The notes under the pieces were generated by a model. That model was given only the letters and a program-made list of their open reading frames with translations. It made no database searches and was not told the origin of the DNA. This document shows positions 58,268-64,000 of a DNA stretch of 64,000 bases, in pieces. Made by a program: the position numbers and the translations under genes. Numbering within the stretch: the first letter of the stretch is position 1; each line of letters begins with the position of its first letter. Origin of the DNA: Luteococcus sanguinis (GTDB lineage Bacteria; Actinomycetota; Actinomycetes; Propionibacteriales; Propionibacteriaceae); contig NZ_BAAAKI010000004.1 in assembly GCF_039527675.1 (NCBI RefSeq), forward strand, positions 1-64,000. Reading direction: 5' to 3'.

Positions 58268-60973
58268 ATGAACCACCGCACCGGGCGCCCCGTCCGCGGG
58301 TTCGGCTGCGGCCTTGCTGCCCTCGCCATGATCGCGGGCGTTTCGCTCGCACCCGCCCACGCCGCTCCCACCAGCGCCGCCGACCTCGGCAAGCTGAGCG
58401 ACTACATCACCCAGGTGAAGGCCGACGGCAAGGGCGCCACCATCGTGCCCGACCGCTACTTCGTCGCGGTCGCCGGCAATCCGACCGCGAGGGGCGGCAG
58501 CGCGGCTGACGTCAAGTCGCGCCAGGCCGCCGTGAAGCAGGCGTCGAAGGCGAAGGGCCTGGATGTCACCGTCACCAGCTCCTACGACAGTCTGTGGAAT
58601 GGCCTGGCCGTGCGCACGTCCGAGGCCGACGCCATCCAGCTGCAGGCCATCGACGGCGTCACCGGCGTCTTCCCGATCGTCGCGATCGACAAGCCCGTGA
58701 CCTCCAGCACCGCCAAGCCCGACATGTTCACCGCCGGCAACCTGACCGGCGTCAACATCGCCCAGAGCGAGCTCGGCTACACGGGCAAGGGCATCAAGGT
58801 CGGCGTCATCGACTCCGGCATCGACATCGACCACCCCGACCTGGGCGGCACCGGCACCAGCGGCACCACGGCCTTCCCGAACGCGAAGGTGGCCGGCGGC
58901 TACGACTTCGTCGGCGACGCGTACGACGCCGAAACCAACCCGGTGCCCGTCCCCGACCCCATCCCGGACGACTGTGGCGGCCACGGCACTCACGTCTCGG
59001 GCATCATCGCGGGCCAGGGTGACCCGGCCAAGAACGGCGTGCGTGGCGTGGCGCCGGACGCGACCCTGTACGGCTACCGCGTCTTCGGCTGCGAGGGCTC
59101 TGTCGACACCGAGATCATCATGCAGGCGCTGCAGAAGGCTGGCGACGACAGGGTGGACGTCGTCAACATGTCCCTTGGCGCCTCCTTCATGAGCTGGCCC
59201 AACTACCCCGACGCCGTGGCCAGCGACAACCTCGCTGCCCGCGGGACGATCGTCGTCGCCTCGGCCGGCAATGAGGGGGAGTACGGCGGCATGGCCGTCG
59301 GATCGCCCAGCGTCGGCTCCAAGACGATCAGCGTCGGTTCGGTCGACAACACCATGAACACCGCCTGGGGCTTCTCGGTCAACGGCAAGCCGATCGGGTA
59401 CGCGCCCGCCGAGGGCGCCGCCGAGGCTCCCACCAGCGGCACCATGCCCATCGTCGTCGGTGATCCGCTGAACGGGTGCCTCACCATGAGCCCGGTTCCG
59501 GCTGGCTCTGCGGTGCTGGTGCAGCGCGGCGAATGCTCCTTCCGGGACAAGGCGTTGGCCGCGCAGGCCGCCGGTGCGTCCGCGCTGGTGATCTACAACA
59601 ACCAGCCGGGGGTCATCTCGCCCACCGTCGCCGGCGACCCGGCCATCTCCATCCCCGTGGTGATGATCACCAAAACCGACGGCGATGGGCTGAAGGCGAC
59701 CATCGATGCCAACGGCCCGCAGACCATCGACTGGGCGAGGGTCGTCGTCTCGTCCGAGAGCGAGACCGCCGGGTTGGCCAGCGACTTCACCAGCTGGGGC
59801 CTGGCAGCTGATCTCTCTCTGAAGCCCGACGTCGCCGCCCCCGGTGGCAACATCTGGTCGACCGTCCCGCTCGAGCAGGGTGCCTACGGCTCCAAGTCGG
59901 GCACCTCGATGGCCGCCCCGCACACCGCCGGTGCGGTGGCCCTGCTGCTGCAGGGGCGCCCCGAGCTGAAGGGCGACTGGGAGGCCGTCCGCAACCTGCT
60001 GCAGAACACGGCCGACGAGGAGCGTCCGTGGTCGTTCGCGCCGTCGCTCAGCGTCCAGGAGATGGTCACCCGTGAGGGCGCGGGCCTGATCCAGATCGAC
60101 CGCGCCATCTTGTCGAAGCAGTCCGCCGCCCCGGGCAAGATCAGCCTCGGCGACGCCGACATGGCCCCGGCCAGCACGAAGGTCACCGTCCGCAACGACT
60201 CCGACGAACAGGTCACCTATTCGCTGTCGAACTTGACCGGCGTCGGTTTCGTCGGCAACTCCAACCCCGAGTTCGACCTGTTGGACGCGCAGGTGACCAT
60301 GCCGGCGACGCTGACCGTCCCCGCCCACGGCACAGCCTCCTTCGGCGCGGCCATCTCCGCCCCCGCCGGTGCCCCCTCGGGCTACCAGTACGGCGGCTGG
60401 CTGCAGCTGAAGGCCGACAATGCGCAGGAGCTGTCCATCCCCTATGCGGGCATGGCTGGCAACTACCAGGACCAGCAGATTCTGGCCGACGCGGCCGACG
60501 GCACCCCACTACCGAGTCTGGCGCGGACAGTCGGTGGGGAGGTCCAGCTGATCGGCAAGCAGCAGGCACGCCCGCTGTTCAAGATGAAGGGCGACGACGT
60601 CCCGATCGTCGTCTTCCACATGGAGTACCCGGCCGCCGCGCTCAAGCTGGATGTCTACGCCGCCAACGCCGACGGGACGAAGGGTGCCCGTCTCGGCACC
60701 GCTTTCTCTGACGGCGTCAACGGCCGCGACACCTCATACGTGACGCTGGCCTGGGACGGCAGCTTCATCGACTCCAAGGTGAAGAAGAACGGCAAGACCT
60801 CGGTCAAGGCCGGCACCTACATCCTGGAGCTGAAGGCACTCAAGGCCCTCGCCGATCCGGCGCAGGCCAGCAGCTGGGAGGTCTACGACACCCAGGCCTT
60901 CTCGGTGAAGTCCGCCCACGCCAGCACCAACCAGACCCGCTTCGACAAGGTGGTCTCCGGGCCGCTCTCCTGA
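58268..60973 (+). CDS. secreted subtilisin-like serine protease (S8) with PA domain
   Basis: A 901-residue exported protease. Sec signal peptide (cleavage after AHA, residue 32), inhibitor-I9-like propeptide (about 60-145), then the S8 domain with Asp 182 in VIDSGID, His 239 in GGHGTHVSG, oxyanion Asn in SAGNEG, and Ser 547 in SGTSMAAPH. A protease-associated (PA) domain is inserted before the Ser (about 370-480, ALVIYNNQPGV). The C-terminal 300 residues are beta-sandwich, Fn3-like, without an LPXTG or other sorting motif, so it is probably released. Strong AAGGAG site before ATG. Confidence 0.95.
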   Translation: MNHRTGRPVRGFGCGLAALAMIAGVSLAPAHAAPTSAADLGKLSDYITQVKADGKGATIVPDRYFVAVAGNPTARGGSAADVKSRQAAVKQASKAKGLDVTVTSSYDSLWNGLAVRTSEADAIQLQAIDGVTGVFPIVAIDKPVTSSTAKPDMFTAGNLTGVNIAQSELGYTGKGIKVGVIDSGIDIDHPDLGGTGTSGTTAFPNAKVAGGYDFVGDAYDAETNPVPVPDPIPDDCGGHGTHVSGIIAGQGDPAKNGVRGVAPDATLYGYRVFGCEGSVDTEIIMQALQKAGDDRVDVVNMSLGASFMSWPNYPDAVASDNLAARGTIVVASAGNEGEYGGMAVGSPSVGSKTISVGSVDNTMNTAWGFSVNGKPIGYAPAEGAAEAPTSGTMPIVVGDPLNGCLTMSPVPAGSAVLVQRGECSFRDKALAAQAAGASALVIYNNQPGVISPTVAGDPAISIPVVMITKTDGDGLKATIDANGPQTIDWARVVVSSESETAGLASDFTSWGLAADLSLKPDVAAPGGNIWSTVPLEQGAYGSKSGTSMAAPHTAGAVALLLQGRPELKGDWEAVRNLLQNTADEERPWSFAPSLSVQEMVTREGAGLIQIDRAILSKQSAAPGKISLGDADMAPASTKVTVRNDSDEQVTYSLSNLTGVGFVGNSNPEFDLLDAQVTMPATLTVPAHGTASFGAAISAPAGAPSGYQYGGWLQLKADNAQELSIPYAGMAGNYQDQQILADAADGTPLPSLARTVGGEVQLIGKQQARPLFKMKGDDVPIVVFHMEYPAAALKLDVYAANADGTKGARLGTAFSDGVNGRDTSYVTLAWDGSFIDSKVKKNGKTSVKAGTYILELKALKALADPAQASSWEVYDTQAFSVKSAHASTNQTRFDKVVSGPLS

Positions 60974-61028
60974 GCCGCCAGTCGCACTGCACGACACCTC
61001 ACCACCAACACCTGCACGACACCAGGAG

Positions 61029-61050
61029 GGGCCCCGCATCAGCGGGGCCC
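61029..61050 (+). terminator. terminator after subtilase gene
   Basis: GGGCCCCGC-ATCA-GCGGGGCCC followed by TTTC, 55 bases after the stop codon. Confidence 0.88.
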
Positions 61051-61193
61051 TTTCGTGTACAGCAACGGAATCTGGCTGCCGTGGTGACGGCGCCATGACA
61101 GCCCGCAGAACATCACCACCCCGACCTCGGGGGTAGGTGCGTGGCCTAGTAGAGTCGCTCGCGAACTGGCAACCAAGGGTCAAGGGGGGCGGC

Positions 61194-62534
61194 ATGCTCG
61201 ACTGCATCGTCGTGGGCGCAGGGCTCGCAGGTCTGCGGACGGCTACCGAGTTGGTCGCGGCCGGACGTGAGGTGCTCGTCCTCGAGGCCCGTGACCGGGT
61301 CGGTGGACGGGTCGAGACGATCCGTACCGAACACGGTGCCGCCCTCGAAATGGGCGGACAGTGGATCAACGATGGCCATGAGCGGATGCTCGCGCTGGTC
61401 GAAGAACGCGACCTCACCCTGGTCGACCACGCGGACGGCGCCGTCGTCGTCCGCCTGGGTGGAGGTCGGCGCCATGTGCCAACCAAGGACGAACTGGACG
61501 AGAACCTGAGCCCCTTCGAGCTGGCCGATCTTGGCCAGGGACTGCTGCGCTTCCGCCGCCTGGGGGAGCGCATCTCCCACGACGCCGCCTGGGCGGACGC
61601 GAACCGGCCCTGGTTCCAGCAGAGCGTCGAGACCTGGGTCTCGGCCAATGTGCGCACCCCCGGCGGTCAGCAGTGGTTCGGACGGGTCTTCGAGGGCGCC
61701 TTCGGGCGTCCCGGCGACGAGATGACCCTGTTGGAGGGCCTCCAGCGCTCGAACAATGGGCTGGATCTGGAGTCGCTGGTGACCGTGAATGGCGCGCTGA
61801 AGCAACGCCGCGTCGCCGGCGGCATCGCGCAACTGTGCGAGGCGATGGCAGCCGACCTCGGCGACCGTCTGCAGCTCGGCGCACCCGTGGTGGCCGTCGA
61901 GCAGGACGATGAGCAGGTCGTCGTCGTGCTCGCCGATGGGACGCGACACCAGGCCGCGCACCTGGTCTTGACCCTGCCGCCCAGACTGGTCAACGGCCTC
62001 AAGTTCACCCCCGAACTGCCCACCTGGCGTCGCGAGACGGCTGAGAAGGTGCCCGCCGGAAACGTGATCAAGGCCGCCCTCATCTACGAGACGCCGTGGT
62101 GGCGGCGTGAGGGTATGTCCGGCCAGGTCGGCTCCGACGAGGGCGCGATGCGCGTGATCATGGACAACTCTGGGCCAGATGGCCACGGTGTGCTGATGGG
62201 CTTCTTCGAGGGTCCGGACGCGCCGTCAATCGCCACCCGCTCTGAGTTCCTCAGGAAGCGGGCGATGGAGGACGTCGTCAAGCAGGCCCTCGGCCACCAC
62301 GGTGGCGAGCCGCTGGCCTATCTGGATCGCAACTGGTCCACCGAGCAGTACACGGGTGGTTGCCACGGGGCGCACTTCGCTCCCGGGGTCTGGACTGCCT
62401 CTGGTCCGGTGCTGGCCGAGCCCGAGGGACGCGTGTACTTCGCAGGATCCGAGTACTCCTCCAAGTTCAACGGCTACATGGAGGGAGCGGTCCGTTCGGC
62501 CGAGCGGATCGCCAAGCTGCTGCTGCGCGGCTGA
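61194..62534 (+). CDS. flavin-containing amine oxidase
   Basis: A 446-residue FAD enzyme. GAGLAGLRTATELVAAG (about residue 8) is the dinucleotide-binding motif, followed by EARDRVGGRVET and GGQWI. The C-terminal GRVYFAGSEYSSKFNGYMEG binds the flavin. This is the monoamine oxidase / putrescine oxidase group, releasing H2O2; the amine is not predictable. ATG 61194 follows a run of G that serves as ribosome binding site. TAGAGT at 61150-61155 may be the -10. No export signal. Confidence 0.9.
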   Translation: MLDCIVVGAGLAGLRTATELVAAGREVLVLEARDRVGGRVETIRTEHGAALEMGGQWINDGHERMLALVEERDLTLVDHADGAVVVRLGGGRRHVPTKDELDENLSPFELADLGQGLLRFRRLGERISHDAAWADANRPWFQQSVETWVSANVRTPGGQQWFGRVFEGAFGRPGDEMTLLEGLQRSNNGLDLESLVTVNGALKQRRVAGGIAQLCEAMAADLGDRLQLGAPVVAVEQDDEQVVVVLADGTRHQAAHLVLTLPPRLVNGLKFTPELPTWRRETAEKVPAGNVIKAALIYETPWWRREGMSGQVGSDEGAMRVIMDNSGPDGHGVLMGFFEGPDAPSIATRSEFLRKRAMEDVVKQALGHHGGEPLAYLDRNWSTEQYTGGCHGAHFAPGVWTASGPVLAEPEGRVYFAGSEYSSKFNGYMEGAVRSAERIAKLLLRG

Positions 62535-62626
62535 CGAGCAACTCCCTGAGCCGGGCGCTTCACGTTCCCCGAGCCGCGCCTCACCGTCCTTAAGCCGGTC
62601 TGGGGGATCGTGGTGGCTCGGGAGGG

Positions 62627-63268
62627 TCAGCGATCCAGCCCGGGGGCCAGCGCGTCCAGGATCTCGTCCAGCATCACCAGCGCCTCCTCGCTGGTCTGGG
62701 CGAGGTTGACGGTGGCTGCCACTGCTCCGAAGGTGGTCGACGCGAGCATCGCCGGCAGCCAGCTCGTCCCCGTGCTGTCGCCCAGCCGCACCTCCAGCGC
62801 CAGGCGCAGCGTCGCCTGCGCATCGCGGTGCTGGCCGAGCATTGAGCTGGCGAGCTCGGGATTTTGTCGGAGCACCTCGCGGCGCAGGCGCCAGCCCTCC
62901 TCATCCCTGGTGCCCAGTTGGACCATCCGGCGCGCCAGACGGCGGCACAGGCCGAAGGCCGACTCATGAGGTGCCGATGACTCGAAGAACTGTCCGATCC
63001 GCTGCGCCAGCAGGTCGATGCTGCCGGTGAGGGCGGTTTCCTTGGTGGGGAAGTAGTTGAAGAAGGTGCGCTGCGAGACCCCGGCCGCAGCAGCGATGTC
63101 GTCGGTGGAGACATTCCCCAGTCCTTGTTCGGAGACCAACCTCAGCGCCGCGAGGTGGATCGCGTGCCTGGTCTCCTTCTTCTTTCGCTCCCTGAGCCCA
63201 AGCGCAGCCCCGTCGTCCAGACCTGTTTCGTCAGCGGGGAAAAGGTCGCCAGAAGTTTCCTGAGTCAC
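62627..63268 (-). CDS. TetR-family transcriptional regulator
   Basis: A 213-residue repressor. The N-terminal HTH spans about residues 25-75, RKKKETRHAIHLAALRLVSE followed by STDDIAAAAGVSQRTFFNYF; the C-terminal ligand-binding domain is helical. The GTG start at 63268 lies 4-6 bases behind a TAATTC/AATAAT element, suggesting a leaderless message; the longer upstream frame would cross the operator. It faces the MFS transporter gene, which it probably controls. Confidence 0.88.
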   Translation of the reverse strand: MTQETSGDLFPADETGLDDGAALGLRERKKKETRHAIHLAALRLVSEQGLGNVSTDDIAAAAGVSQRTFFNYFPTKETALTGSIDLLAQRIGQFFESSAPHESAFGLCRRLARRMVQLGTRDEEGWRLRREVLRQNPELASSMLGQHRDAQATLRLALEVRLGDSTGTSWLPAMLASTTFGAVAATVNLAQTSEEALVMLDEILDALAPGLDR

Positions 63269-63278
63269 TTGGGAATTA

Positions 63279-63307
63279 TTGCAGTCTCTGCAACATTTCT
63301 CTACAGT
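63279..63307 (+). promoter_or_regulatory. MFS promoter overlapped by TetR operator
   Basis: TTGCAG (63279-63284) and TACAGT (63302-63307) are 17 bases apart, a good promoter for the transporter. The -35 is the left half of the palindrome TTGCAG-TCT-CTGCAA (63279-63293), so bound TetR would exclude RNA polymerase. Confidence 0.65.
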
Positions 63308-63402
63308 GGACGAGCTGCCGCACCGACGCTCACCGTGTCGACACGACCCAGGCGACCCCCGGAGGCAGCCGCTCACCCAGACCACTTCGTCCAGGAGCAC
63401 CC

Positions 63403-64000
63403 ATGACCTCAACCTCGGCCACCACGGCCCCGCCCTCCTCGGCAGCCGCCGAGTTCGATGGGCTCTCACCGGAAAACCGCCGCATCTTCGTCGGCCTGAT
63501 GCTGGGCATGTTCGTCGCGTCCATCAGCCAGACGATCGTCGGCCCAGCCATGCCCCGCATCGTCGCCGAACTGGGCGGCATGGACCACTACTCGTGGGTG
63601 GCCACCGCCACCATGCTGGTCAGCGCGATCACCGTCCCGATCGTCGGCAAGCTCTCCGACCTCTACGGACGCCGCGGGTTCTATCTCGGCGGCCTCTTGG
63701 TCTTCATGCTGGGCACCGCCCTCGCCGGACTGTCGCACAGCTTCGGCTTCCTGATCTTCGCCCGCGCCGTGCAGGGCCTGGGCACCGGCACCCTGATGCC
63801 GTTGTCACAGACGATCATCGGCGACATCATCCCGCCCCGCCAGCGTGGCAAGTACCAGGGGCTGATGGGCGCCGTCTTCGGCATGAGCTCGGTAGCCGGG
63901 CCGTTGGCGGGTGGCTGGATCACCGACCACTGGGGCTGGCGCTGGCTCTTCTTCGCGTCCATCCCGGTCGGCATCGCCGCCTTCGGCGCGATCTTCCGCT
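63403..64000 (+). CDS. MFS drug transporter, DHA2 family (partial, cut by window end)
   Basis: The first 199 residues of a major-facilitator exporter. ATG 63403 has AGGAG 6 bases upstream. The first helix contains VGLMLGMFVASISQTIVG, the loop 2-3 motif A GKLSDLYGRRGFYLGG is typical of proton antiporters, and motif C-like GPLAGGWITDHWGWRW follows. It resembles the EmrB/QacA 14-helix group. The divergent tetR and shared operator suggest induction by a transported drug or metabolite. The C-terminus lies outside the window. Confidence 0.92.
   Translation, partial: MTSTSATTAPPSSAAAEFDGLSPENRRIFVGLMLGMFVASISQTIVGPAMPRIVAELGGMDHYSWVATATMLVSAITVPIVGKLSDLYGRRGFYLGGLLVFMLGTALAGLSHSFGFLIFARAVQGLGTGTLMPLSQTIIGDIIPPRQRGKYQGLMGAVFGMSSVAGPLAGGWITDHWGWRWLFFASIPVGIAAFGAIFR

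Overview
The window is a high-GC actinobacterial chromosome segment. Gene content and order suggest a member of the Propionibacteriaceae or a close relative; this is inference from synteny and family content, not from a marker gene. From 3.6 kb to 34 kb the order follows the Mycobacterium tuberculosis Rv3683-Rv3644c neighbourhood, from memory: metallophosphoesterase, ponA2-like PBP, whiB4-like regulator, DUF4177/RidA pair, crp, nth, thioredoxin-like lipoprotein, Nudix CoA pyrophosphatase, ssd-tad pilus cluster, DEAD/DUF1998 helicase, topA and the DNA polymerase III delta' gene. A thymidylate kinase, a PSP1 protein and several metabolic genes are inserted.

Layout. 0.2-3.2 kb: aspartokinase (with an internal beta-subunit start) overlapping a MurJ-type flippase, closed by a strong terminator; then tRNA-Pro(CGG). 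3.6-7.6 kb: envelope and redox block (metallophosphoesterase, bifunctional PBP, WhiB). 7.6-17.2 kb: DUF4177/RidA, CRP, class V aminotransferase, nth-tlpA-nudix operon, alpha-glucosidase, holin-X protein, NhaA, methyltransferase. 17.3-22.3 kb: Flp/Tad pilus cluster in two transcription units that share a promoter architecture and actinobacterial DnaA boxes. 22.3-38.7 kb: ATPase, helicase, methyltransferase, topA, CYTH/CHAD-like protein, tmk, holB, DoxX, PSP1, PfkB kinase, aminotransferase, DUF4241.

38.7-52.2 kb is the accessory part. A hairpin whose loop is a run of Ns and a 149-bp tandem repeat precede two secreted proteins and tRNA-Thr(CGT). Next comes an IS21 remnant (5'-truncated istA, frameshifted istB). 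Then an eight-gene minus-strand defence operon runs from 52.1 to 42.4 kb: small candidate regulator, Vsr endonuclease, C5-cytosine methyltransferase, Z1-domain SF2 helicase, PD-(D/E)XK DUF4420 protein, GHKL (paraMORC-type) ATPase, and two uncharacterised proteins. Its promoter carries helically phased TGCAA iterons. This is the window's most interesting system: a multi-subunit, ATP-dependent restriction-modification-like module.

52.3-64 kb returns to core-like sequence: ABC exporter plus divergent NarL-type two-component system, a hairpin-rich intergenic region, DUF885 peptidase, secreted subtilase, flavin amine oxidase, and a TetR/MFS pair cut by the window end. At least ten genes carry a TANNNT -10-like hexamer 6-7 nt upstream of the start codon, which suggests widespread leaderless transcription and helped in choosing starts.
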